Shown here: in pieces, positions 22,600 to 31,929 of the stretch
Position numbering within the stretch: position 1 is the stretch's first letter
How the letters are laid out: every line of letters begins with the position of its first letter
DNA from: Toxonevra muliebris
Taxonomy: Eukaryota; Arthropoda; Insecta; Diptera; Pallopteridae
Direction: 5' to 3'
DNA: 64,000 bases
Assembly: GCA_963691655.1 (NCBI GenBank)
Contig: OY829326.1
Span: forward strand, 111,325,388 to 111,389,387
The notes under the pieces: model-generated
What the model was told of the DNA's origin: nothing
Database searches by the model: none
Seen by the model: only the letters and a program-made list of their open reading frames with translations
Position numbers and translations under genes: made by a program

Positions 22600-23340
22600 C
22601 TTCTAAAGCAACATTAAAGTGGCAGGATTTGATGATAACATGAGTTTTTGATGCCAATCCTACCATAACGCTTGAAGTTGCCCCATAACTACTGGCGCTG
22701 AACTGCATTAGTATATCACTCAATACAATCCAAAGTTGTTTAATAGAAGTCCAAATTAAATTCCGAGCTGCCATAACCAGAACCTTACTGAAGGCAAAAC
22801 AAATAAAAAAAATGGCAGAAGTGGTCTGACGAACATAAGGATGGTGATTGGAATGATGAGGCCTTTGCAGACGAATTTTCTTTTTGTATGGCAAGCAATG
22901 AGTTAGTCATTCAGAAAGATTCATATTTGGGGATGCTTTACAAAACAAAGTCTTTGCAGGTTAAAAATTTAGTTGCCCAGCACATGATTCATTTATACCA
23001 GCATGGACTCTAACCTTTAAGAGGACAGGGCCTTTAACACCAAAGTTGCTTGTGCCGTAAGTGAATAGAAGAAAATGGGTTAAGAATTCTTAATCTCTAG
23101 ATGCTAAACATATTAGCTCTATTCACGATTTGGTGCAAATGGTTTTGCATCATTGCAAATGCAAATTTTTATTCCATATCGCATATATTTGTTGTTGTAA
23201 TAGCAGAAATATTTTACATTTGCAGTCATGCAAGACCATTTGCACCAAATCGTGAATAGGCCTATTGAAAATATTTGGCTTAAGATGAGCGAAAAAAAAT
23301 GCTAAAATCATTGCTCTATTAAAGCAACAGCTTAACCCTC
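22600..23340 (+). pseudogene. Second Tc1-like transposase relic, interrupted
   Basis: Different frames give LLKAKQIKKMAEVV (22780s), DWNDEAFADEFSFCM (22846-22890; resembles the W..V.F.DE..F motif with the first Asp) and, after the inserted 135-bp MITE, RPIENIWLKMSEKK (from 23258), matching the NPIENIW catalytic-Glu motif. SLDA just before the MITE fits the SPDLNP motif. So the MITE appears to have landed inside the third catalytic block of an already decaying element. Ends were not found. Confidence 0.5.
23122..23256. mobile_element. 135-bp MITE with ~40-bp TIRs
   Basis: Left arm TTCACGATTTGGTGCAAATG; right arm CATTTGCACCAAATCGTGAA. Flanked by TA on both sides (23120-23121, 23257-23258). The interior includes CCATATCGCATATATTTG, shared with 10656-10765. 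It sits inside a Tc1-like transposase relic. Confidence 0.8.
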
Positions 23341-23365
23341 TAGCAGGACAATTTTTTTCCGCATT
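23332..23365 (+). mobile_element. Solo piggyBac-like terminus
   Basis: TTAA (23332-23335) followed by CCCTCTAGCAGGACAATT has the CCCT start of piggyBac-type ends and resembles the family at 30.5 and 45.8 kb. No complementary end follows within a few kb. Confidence 0.35.
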
Positions 23366-23542
23366 AAAAAATATGCCATTTTTTTGATGGGTGCATTTTT
23401 GGAAGGACTAAGTCGTTCCCGCACTCGCTGAACAGACTATTAATTCCCAGGAAGGAATTTTTTAATGCGGATCGATCGTTTTTGGAGTGAAACTTCTTTA
23501 GCGAGGGTAAATCGAAAATTTTGCAACTGATGTCGCATTCTT

Positions 23543-24110
23543 GTTGCACTCATACGAAACTTATAAGAAACGAAGTTATGCTGTTGTTAGTCAACGAGGT
23601 CATATGGGCATCAGGTACATACAATCATGTAGAGAGTCGACTTCTTGTTCTTTTACTTTTTGTTTGTTTTAGTGAGAGAGCTTGATTCCATATAGCTGAA
23701 TTTTCGTATATAACATATTAAAATATACATGCACTACGTCATGTTTGTGACGATAAATGCGGAGAATATCAACAGAAAAAAAGTTTAGAAAATAAAAAGA
23801 GGAGGAGTGCAAAAGCTTTAAAAAGAGTCACGTGAAAAATCACGTTTTTGTTGCACTCATACGGAACCAGTAATAAACGAAGTTATGAAGTTGTTATTCT
23901 GCTACATATAATCAAGCAGAGAGACGACTTCTCGAAGTTTAAATCGCATGTGCTTTAGTGAGAGATTCGATATAGAAGTCTCGGCTTGATTGTATATAAC
24001 TGAACTTTCCTTTCATGGGCTATATAGGTATATAAGTGTAGAGAGTATCAACAAAAGAAAAGCAACAACAAAATAGAGAGAAGAGTACTGCAAAAACTTT
24101 AACAGAATGT
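23543..24110 (+). repeat. Direct tandem duplication, ~308-bp period
   Basis: TTGCACTCATACG with AAACGAAGTTATG starts a unit at 23543 and again at 23851. Shared order continues through GTTGTTA, GAGAGNCGACTTCT, TTAGTGAGAGA, TTGATT...ATATA, a TATATAA-like stretch, GAGAATATCAACA/GAGAGTATCAACA and GCAAAAACTTTAA. Identity is about two thirds by eye. The second unit has TATATAAG about 20 bases before GTGTAGAGAGTATCAAC, reminiscent of a promoter, so these could be LTR or pLTR-like units; no adjacent polyprotein is recognisable. Confidence 0.6.
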
Positions 24111-24262
24111 TTTATAAATGTTTTCTAACAATTTTCTAATAAACAACATAGTTTTACTTCTACTGTGAGTTGAAATTTAGAAATTTTATTACAATAAACT
24201 AGAAAATTGAATCGTTATAAATTTGATTCTAATAATTTACCATCGGTGACTCACATACTTAA

Positions 24263-24495
24263 GTCTGGCCAGACCTGTTTTGATTATAATTGAAATTTAA
24301 ACATATTTCTTATTTTGCTAACGACTTGAAATTTCAGGTAGCTTCTTTACTTTTTATTAGCTATTGCTCCATGCACATATCTGTACGAAAAACCCAATAC
24401 AAGAATAACTATAAGAATGTTTTAGAGTCTAAAATTTAGACAATACATCACATTTATCACACATTTGTTTGGCCAGACCCATATACATTTTAATG
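24263..24495 (+). mobile_element. MITE-like repeat, family G copy 1
   Basis: Begins GTCTGGCCAGACC followed by TTTTGATTATAATTGAAATT and ends GGCCAGACCCATATACATTT. A minus-strand copy lies at 38680-38848. The GGCCAGACC motifs near each end are not a clean inverted pair, so the true boundaries are uncertain. Confidence 0.55.
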
Positions 24496-25298
24496 CTTTT
24501 ATTGGGATATTGGGCATGCATTTGAAAATTTTTTTGCCTTGCAGGTGCAAATTGTTTAATTTTTTCCGGTCAATGAAATAGCAAAATGGATGAAAAAATT
24601 TTCACATCACGCAAACAATATTTCTTTTGAATAACAGCTTGCAGTCTTTTATATTTGTACAATAACTAAAACAGTTTGTACGTCAAACGTTTTACAAAAA
24701 TTAAAAAAAAATAAAAACTCTGACAACCCATGAATTGAATGGCTAAAAAATAGCAATGCTTCATTTAAAAATAGAAATAAGAATAAAATTTTGGGAAAAA
24801 GGCGTAGATAGAATCGGCCAAGGGCTATCGTTTAAAAATTCTGTACAAATATTATACATCATTTGATTAGTAAGATAACGGAATTAGACATTCAGAGCAA
24901 AGACAGAAGTAGAAGACGACAGCATCCGAGAAAAGCTATAAATTAGAATCCCCTCTACTCAAAATATAGACCTCGTAAAACTTGAAGAATGACGTTAAAG
25001 TAAGAAAATTTAAACTCCGTTTTATATTTGGTGATAGCTACCAGTCACTTTTTAATCAGGCTTCAGTAGTAAAGTATTGATTCATGACGAGGAACTCTAA
25101 ACAAATGTGGTAACACAGACGAAACAGAAACTCTAGAGCCCAGTTTTTTTCTGTTCTTTAAATTAAACTTGGCATAAAATTGGCGATTACTCCAAACAAA
25201 TATTATGAAATAATACATTTTTCTGAAGCAAACAAAAAAAAAAAAAACAATCGAACTATGATCTTTCTTTTTGACTGAGCTTAGAAGTTACTGCATTA

Positions 25299-25417
25299 TG
25301 CCTGGTTCCCACAATGTTAAATTCAATCAAATTTGCCAGCATGTTGGCAAATTTCACATGGGAAATTCTCTCTTTTTCTCTCTTTGGCGGCAAATATGAC
25401 ATAGTGAAAACCAAGCA
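25299..25417. mobile_element. 119-bp Harbinger-like MITE
   Basis: Ends TGCCTGGTTCCCACAATG and, complemented, TGCTTGGTTTTCACTATG, flanked by TTA at 25296-25298 and 25418-25420. A 3-bp TTA duplication is typical of PIF/Harbinger MITEs. An internal palindrome, AATTTGCCAGCATGTTGG..., lies at 25328-25352. Confidence 0.55.
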
Positions 25418-25784
25418 TTAGAAGCACTTAATCAAATTAGACCATTCAATATTCATCACATGATTTTAGTTGCTAAAAGAAATAAGTAAAAGAAATTATT
25501 TAAACTTAGTGCCTTTATGATGAAAACTAAATAAAAGATATTGCTGATTTAAAACCTATATTGAAATTCGTTCTATTTAAACAGCAATAGTAAAAATAAA
25601 ATAGAAAATATAATGTGATCTTACTTGTAATTTGCCGAACTCTGTGCAAAATTAAACAAGTTTCGAGAAAATACTAATAATTTCTATTTTGTTTATATTT
25701 CATAAATTTAGCATGTCAACAGCATGGATTGATGTATAACCGATAAAATTACGCTCGCCACTTGTGCTTCTTTAACCATCCACA

Positions 25785-26036
25785 TTATGTTATTGGATTG
25801 CCCCAATTTTTGCCAATCATGTAAATTGAATGTATAGATATTTTTGGACCAAGTATTGGATTCATTTGTGCCATGTAACAGCATAACCAAAATAGCCAGC
25901 AAGTTGCTGCTGTTAACATCAAACAGCAGCCTATGAGATTCTGCTGAGGCCCGTGTGGAACTAAAAATGGAAGTCCAATGCCAACAGCTCCCCAAAATGC
26001 AGTGAAGAAAAGTAAGGTGATGAATGAAGCACTCAT
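25785..26036 (-). CDS. VhaM9.7: V-type H+-ATPase V0 subunit e (VhaM9.7-like)
   Basis: An 83-residue protein with two membrane segments (about residues 5-27 and 33-56) and the family hallmark block LTAATCWLFWLCCYMAQMNP (residues 41-60), followed by the usual short tail ending WGNPIT. Subunit e is a small component of the membrane V0 sector of the vacuolar proton pump. Length and both helices match the family, so it looks intact. The start is ATG at 26036, preceded by an A-rich TTAAA context; an upstream in-frame Met at 26111 belongs to the AT-rich leader. The stop TAA is at 25785. There is no intron in the coding region; whether this is a paralogue or a retrocopy is open. It is the only convincing host gene here. 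Confidence 0.92.
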   Translation of the reverse strand: MSASFITLLFFTAFWGAVGIGLPFLVPHGPQQNLIGCCLMLTAATCWLFWLCCYMAQMNPILGPKISIHSIYMIGKNWGNPIT

Positions 26037-26059
26037 TTTAATTGCAATTGTATTAAATA

Positions 26060-27630
26060 TTTGTTTTTTTTTTTTTAATATAAACAAATCGACACACAAA
26101 ATAGAATACAATAAAGAATATATTTCTGTATTTTTTTTTTGTTCACTTTACAAACTGACACAAAATTAATTGCTGTTCAGAGTTTTTGTTTTTCAAAGTT
26201 TTGGAGTTCTTTGCTAGCTTCTTCTTAATTACACTCTCTGTGACACCGCTAACCTGGTGGTATACAAGTTCGGTAACATACAAACTTTATCCGGAATATT
26301 GGAAATCTATCGGTTGAAATAGCATGAAAATTTACGCATTTTAATGCATGGAAAAAAGAATTATCTTTTGATAATGCTCATACGACCGGTGGGCAAGGAC
26401 ATCACCTTGACATAAAATAAAAAAAAAATATACAATAGAATTTGAAATCTCCTTGTGAAATTCAAACTAAACCCTATAAAAATTCTTTTCCACAAGCAAA
26501 AAAAAATTTACACTAAATTTCATGAGCACAAACAAATTCAAGCGATATACAGCAACTACTCAAATAGAATATTTTTCAGATAAGAAAATATTTTATTATT
26601 TCCAGTGGGGACGTTCATTCTAATCACATAACACAAAACAAAAAAAAAAAAAAATAAATAAACGAAGTGTAAAGTTTAAAAGTAGAACATTTCTATGGCA
26701 TTCGGTAATAAAAATTCTTAGCGTTTTCTGCTTATTCCATTACAGATAAAAGTTATACTCAACTTTCTACATAATTTCCTTTCCTTTGCTGCCACTGGCT
26801 CTATTGTTGTTGCTGTTCATTTTATTTACATAAAGAAAAGGGTCAAGTGACCCATTTTAATTAGCTTGAACGACGTGCTTTGATAACACAAAAGGTATTA
26901 GGATTTTTTTTGGCTTGGTTTGGTTTCCATATTAAACTTGAACTTTATTGCCTCAAAGCAACACATTCAAAATAAAAGCAAATTTTAATTTCATTTCCGC
27001 GTAAAATACTTTCTTATATTTACTGTAATTGCGTTGTTTATGAGAGTGTTTAATTTGCAGAAATGCAGAATTAAAAAAAAATGTATAATAAGAGGTAAAC
27101 AAGAGGTGAAGGAAAAAGAAAATCCATACAAAGAGTCAAAATTAAAAGTTTCATTAATAAATAAAATGTTTTCTTTCTGATTGTTCATTGTAGAATGAAT
27201 TGAAAATGCAGTAAAAGGCACACAAACGTAGATGAAGCAATGTAAAATGAAAAAGAAGCTCAAGTCTTCTTTGCAGGTATTGTAGTAGCACTCATTTTAA
27301 GTATCTACTAGGATTATGACTTTGAGGCAGCTGAAAAGATAAAAAAAACAGAAGAATAAATTTTTTTTTTTTAGAGAAACTTCACGTGTTTTTCTAATGT
27401 TTATTTCCTCGCACTAAATGAGTTTGCTTTTTTGTTATATAAATCTATGTAAATATAGAATTGGCTTTTGATATTATTTATATGAAAGTGTGTACCACAA
27501 ACACTTAAGCCAAAATAAAAAGAAACCTGTTTACTTAAAGAAATTATTCTGCTTATATGAGTGAGTTCTTCAATGCTTAACTGAGAAAAAGAGTGAAAAA
27601 TAAGAGAAAGAACTTTTAACATTTTGTTCC
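26060..27630. other. Region upstream of the V-ATPase gene, no further gene seen
   Basis: Holds the probable leader and promoter of the minus-strand V-ATPase gene, poly(A) runs at 26404-26430 and 26636-26655, and a GGGTCAAGTGACCC palindrome at 26840-26853. Minus-strand frames at 26991-27263 and 27401-27709 are hydrophobic and AT-driven with no domain, so they are not called. Confidence 0.45.
26151..26158 (-). promoter_or_regulatory. Possible initiator for the V-ATPase e gene
   Basis: On the minus strand TCAGTTTG fits the insect initiator consensus TCAGTY and would give a leader of about 120 bases. No TATA box is evident upstream. Position and match only. Confidence 0.3.
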
Positions 27631-27636
27631 AATGTA

Positions 27637-28851
27637 AAGCGCGGTTCACGCTAAATTGGCACGCAAGAAAGTTGCTGTATCTTTTTAACCAGAACACTCG
27701 GAATAACAAATAATGGATTAAATTACAAGTTTAATATTTTGTTTTAATACTATAATATTAATAGATTTAAATTTCTTTGTTGTGCAAAAACTTCCGGGTA
27801 TTCCTTTTAATGGACCCCATCGACCTTCGAACATCCGTTCTGGATACTTTTGCGGCTATTTGGTACCATTTTTGTAACATTGAATTCACATTTTTGACAA
27901 TACCTGCATTTTTTTCAATTTATATTTTGTAATAGCCCAGTATTTTTTGATCGGTCGAAGCTGGGGGCAATTGGGTGGGTTCATATATTTGGGCACTACA
28001 TCTACTTTATTTGTCTGATACCAATCCATGGTTTTCTTAGAGTAGTGGCAACTGGCTAAATAAGGCCAAAACTTCACTAAATATCAGATGTCATAGAAGA
28101 GACGTCACAAATGCCCTGGATTTGAGACCACAGCTGCAAATAGCCTGCCACACCATTGCTTTCATGCAAATTTATCCATTTTTATGTACTTGAATTACCA
28201 CGATTCGTTGCCATATGCAATTTTTGATCTGCAAGCTGTTTAAGATCAAATTTTACGTATGATTCGTCATCCACAATAATGCATCCATTGAATTTGGTCA
28301 AAACATTATTATAAAGAAGACGAGCACGTTTTTTGGCCAGCAAATTCTGCTTGTCTGTTCTATTTGGATATAGCACTTTAGCCCAGCTTTTAGGTGTATT
28401 CGTCTAGCAGTACTTTTGCTGGTATTGAATTTTTTGGCACGATCGCTATCCGATATTTCGGGATTGCTTTTGATAGACCTCAAGATCTATGCCTTTAATT
28501 TTAGGTTAGTGGTTGCCGTTTTGTTCACAACTTTTTCAGCTCTTTCAACACTAAGAGTTTCTTTATATCGTTTTATAACTCTACATACCGTTCTTTTGGA
28601 GATATTTAACACTTTCGCAATCTTTGAACCAGACCACGACGGATTTTCAATAAATTTTTTCACAATCAATTTTCTATTTGCAGCTTCCTTTGTGCATACA
28701 ATCACCAACTTGCGATCAATTAATATGAAAAATTTATCAACTAACGGTAACGGTATTATAAACAAATCCCAGTAAAATATTTGTTGTTCTTATGACTAGG
28801 GGCGACGTGGTGATCACAACAAAGCGTGCCAATTTGGCGTGAACCGCACTT
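27637..28851 (-). mobile_element. Tc1/mariner DD37E transposon, family M copy 1
   Basis: 1215 bp with TIRs AAGCGCGGTTCACGCTAAAT (left) and AAGTGCGGTTCACGCCAAAT (right, complement), flanked by TA at 27635-27636 and 28852-28853. It contains a minus-strand transposase relic and is a sibling of 37356-38633. Confidence 0.9.
27886..28765 (-). pseudogene. DD37E transposase relic (family M copy 1)
   Basis: N-terminal frame 28765-28487 contains a paired-type helix-turn-helix (SWSGSKIAKVLNISKRTVCR). Following frames give SKSTARRIHLKAGLKCY and CIIVDDESYVKFDLKQL with the first catalytic Asp. The last frame, 28077-27886, gives KFWPYLASCHYSKKTMDWY and NPPNCPQLRPIKKYW. The second catalytic Asp is changed to Tyr (WPYLA) and the third site Glu to Lys (PIKKYW); 37 residues separate the two positions. 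About 75 bases between MVWQ-like and KFWP-like blocks present in copy 2 are missing. Inactive. Confidence 0.85.
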
Positions 28852-28859
28852 TAGTTAAG

Positions 28860-29740
28860 GTTTTGAAAATGTAGTTAACTCATTTTTATCTAAAACTGTA
28901 CTTAACAATTTTATGAGCTTAACTAACAAAACGTCTCATTTGAGTGTCAAGACATGGTAACATTGAGAGAAATTTAAAACTGCCTCACTATTGAGGCAAC
29001 GTTTTCATTCTGCTAAAAGCGACACAGCGATACATGTGACAAAATTAAGCATGTTCATTTAATGTAGGCGCATTGTTAAAGCAAGAAGAAAGAGTAAACT
29101 TCTCATGTATCTCTTCAGTTATGGCAAGAACCGGCTTCGTGAAATTGAAAAATGGCCCCAAATTATAAAAACCCACCCCAAAAATCAATGAAAAAGGGTC
29201 TCAGGGAAAATATCGCCCAAAGAAAAAACCAGTAAAAAAAGAAATTTAAAAATGGCCCAAAGATTAAAACCACCCAAAAAAAAAAGAAGAAATTTAAATT
29301 TGGCCAAAAAAAAGAAAAATTAAAAAAAAAGTATTGTGCAAAATTTTAGTACTGGACAGCACATATGTGGTTCCAGAGATAGACCGTACTACAAATAGTT
29401 CTTGAGATTTTTCGTCATTTATTTTCAGGTTATATGGGGGGTCCACATCCACTTGATGTTAAGAACTGAAATCACTCCCTTCTTTAACCTCGTTATTGAT
29501 AATTAATATTTGCATACCTAATTTTCGTACTTTATCTAATCTAATATCTCATAATGAATATTGAGGTGCCACACCCCCATTCCAACCCCACTAAATTCTT
29601 TTTTTGTAGTATGGCATTCTCAAACAACGTTTTTGTATGAAAATTCAATACTATATTGTGTATGGTAGGAGAGATATACTCAAATAAGCACATGACTTGT
29701 ATGAGAGATACCACGCTCACTTCAACATAGATAAGTTTTT
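28860..29740. repeat. Gene-free, with degenerate TGGCCCCAAA array
   Basis: 29140-29340 is an A-rich degenerate array built on AAATGGCCCCAAA/AAAAATGGCCCAAAG, several times repeated with drift. Similar units return at 29838-29890 and, on the opposite strand, at 31190-31400. The rest has no recognisable gene. Confidence 0.5.
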
Positions 29741-29747
29741 TCAGATC

Positions 29748-29835
29748 CAGTTGAACAAAAGTGGAAACAAATTTTTGAAATCAAATAAGTCCTTCCGGTT
29801 CCAAAAGGGTCTTCAAAATACTGAAATTTCGAGAA
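29748..29835 (+). repeat. Fragment of long-TIR family T
   Basis: GAACAAAAGTGGAAACAAAT, then TTTTTGAAATC, CCTTCCGGTTCCAAAAGGGT and CTTCAAAATACTGAAATTTC match the inner part of the TIRs of the 17041-17747 element. No termini are present. Confidence 0.6.
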
Positions 29836-30472
29836 TTTTCATTATGAAATGTGGCCCCAAAATCAAAAATGGAAAAAGGTCCCAAAATCAATAATACATA
29901 AATAATATTTATTTATTTTGAAAAAATTCTCATTTGTAAACAATTAATCTTCTAATGCATGATTTATTATCCAAATAGAAAGCACATTTAATTTTTATGA
30001 TATACTTTGCTTAATCGTGAGTGGTACACTTTAGCAAAATTTAGTTTAAAAAAATTCGGTTTCCGAGATTTTTTAGGAGGTTTCAAAAATACTAAAAGTC
30101 AGTTAAAATCTACTAAATGAAAATATTTAGGAATATTTTTCTAATAAAATCTAATAAATAAGCATAATTGAGTAATTTCAATTACAGACTGTTTGGAAAA
30201 AATTCGGAGTGTCAAAGGATGAATCAAATCCGCGGCATTTTTTCACTGCATGCAAAATGGAAAAAAATCACTCCCCTTGCATATTTTCTTCACTCAAGAC
30301 CATCGATCTTTAAAAACAAATATATCTGAAGGAAACAGAACATTTTTGATGGAGGCAACATTCCCCGTGCCTGCTTCAAGAAACTTTTCAGTATTTATGT
30401 GGAGTATTACTTAGTTATTATATTTACAAGTTGAAACAACTTATTTGTATGCCAATCGTATTTACAAAAAAC

Positions 30473-30723
30473 TTAACCCTCTAACGGTTAAGGTGGCCTC
30501 AGGGCAGCTATCCTTTAAAATCAAAATATGCTAACTTTGAAAGTCTTTTTATACTTCAGCAATATTGCCCTCCATTAATCACTATTTTATTGACAATTTA
30601 AAGTTGTTTTGAACGAATTTCAACGCTTTTGTTTTATTTTATGCTCATTTGATGTGAAAAATAGGCGTTTGAATTCCCGACTCTTTCGTGTTCGTTTTCA
30701 GCTTTTGACCGTTAGAGGGTTAA
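30473..30723. mobile_element. piggyBac-type MITE
   Basis: TTAA at 30473-30476 and 30720-30723 enclose inverted ends CCCTCTAACGGT and ACCGTTAGAGGG. The TTAA target and CCCT start are piggyBac hallmarks. 251 bp including the TTAAs; no coding content. Confidence 0.75.
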
Positions 30724-31119
30724 AGTTTGGTTTTGGTTTAAGAAAGATTGGAAATATTTAAAAGCAGAAAATTTGTTTAAAATAATTTGAAAAATTTCGC
30801 GCGAAATTTAAACAAGTTTTTTGCTTCTAAATATTTCCAATCTTACTTAAACTACACCAAAACTTAGAGGTTTTCGTTTTTGAAGTAATAATAGTTGAAA
30901 TTTCGCACCAAATTTAAGTAATATCCAAATTATTTTACATGAGTTTTTTGTTTTCAGATATTTCCAATTTTTTCGTACTGAAGGATCAGAAATCAGAAGA
31001 AATCTATTACAAGCTATTGATTTATATAAAAGAATATATTTAATATGGCTGATTTCGATTTTTATTTACTGATTTAGAAATATACATTTTTTTCTTTGGA
31101 TAAATAAAAGCACAGAATA

Positions 31120-31400
31120 GTTTTTTTGGGGACTTTCTACATTTATTTAAGTTTCCTTGTTTTTATCTATTTAAAAAATGGGAAAATATTTCATTACAAA
31201 ATTATGGCCCACTTTTGCGGACATTTTAATTTTCCCATTATTGCTGGGGTCTTTTTTCATTTATTTTGGGGGTGTTTTTTCATTACTTTGGAGCTATATT
31301 TCATTTCAATAAGTAGAGCCTTATTTCATTATGAAAATATGCCTCAGTTTGGACCATTTTTCATTGCGGCCAAATTTCATGGAGCCGAAAAATACTATTC
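31120..31400 (-). repeat. Degenerate TGGCCCCAAA-type array, minus strand
   Basis: On the minus strand, units such as GAAATTTGGCCGCAATGAAA, AATGGTCCAAACTGAGG, GAAATATAGCTCCAAAGTAA and CACCCCCAAAATAAATG repeat every 25-30 bases with drift. A 140-codon frame on the plus strand is a by-product of this periodicity, not a gene. Confidence 0.5.
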
Positions 31401-31423
31401 ACGAATTTTTAGATTTCCAGGTT

Positions 31424-31722
31424 TAGCTGTACGCGATGTACACATATACACAAAATGTGTCTCTATCGACAGAAGAAGGTTCTATCTACATAGAAAATTT
31501 ATTTTTTACACATCTTTCTATTATTCAATATTTTTAATAATTTTTTGAAATTGATGACACAAAAAAAAAAAAAAAGAGAGCACAAAGAAAAAGTGAGGTT
31601 GTCCCATAAAAGTCACAATAGTTTCGACGGTTATGCTTCGATTGGTTGGCATTTCGATCAAAGTCAGGAAAAATGTTCAAATTCATGTACAGATATGTGT
31701 GTGAAAATCCTGAGAGGGTTAA
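31424..31722. mobile_element. piggyBac-type MITE, family P copy 1 (left end lost)
   Basis: From CCAGGTTTAGCTGTACGCGA through ACAAAATGTGTCTCTATCGA to CCTGAGAGGGTTAA it follows the intact copy at 45847-46302. Only the right TTAA (31719-31722) is kept. A poly(A) run replaces part of the interior. Confidence 0.65.
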
Positions 31723-31739
31723 AACGGCACTAACTTTGA

Positions 31740-31925
31740 TGTTTGGCAAGATTTTTAGATCGGTTTTTCTTTTATTCCTGTTCTAAATTTTGGTCAGATT
31801 TTGGATTTAAGTTCTGGAATTTTTTTTTTTTTTTTTTTTTGTTTTTGATATAATTTTGGTAAAATTTTTGTCTGAATTTGAGTCTAATTTTTGGTGTGAT
31901 TTTTGAATCGATTTAATTGAAACAT
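31740..31925. repeat. Degenerate minisatellite (minus orientation)
   Basis: T-rich units around TTTTTGGTCTGAATTTTG repeat with heavy drift, including a 22-base poly(T) (31820-31841). The complement resembles the array at 36230-36560. Confidence 0.45.
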
Positions 31926-31929
31926 AAAT

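Noticed and set aside
25708..25995. 95-codon frame overlapping the V-ATPase gene on the same strand
   Set aside because: Shadow frame of the subunit e coding sequence; lacks any family feature.
28416..28775. 119-codon plus-strand frame (and its like at 38187-38402)
   Set aside because: Antisense shadows of the DD37E transposase relics.
31126..31548. 140-codon frame on plus strand as a gene
   Set aside because: It runs through a degenerate tandem array and into a piggyBac-type MITE; the open frame is a by-product of the repeat.
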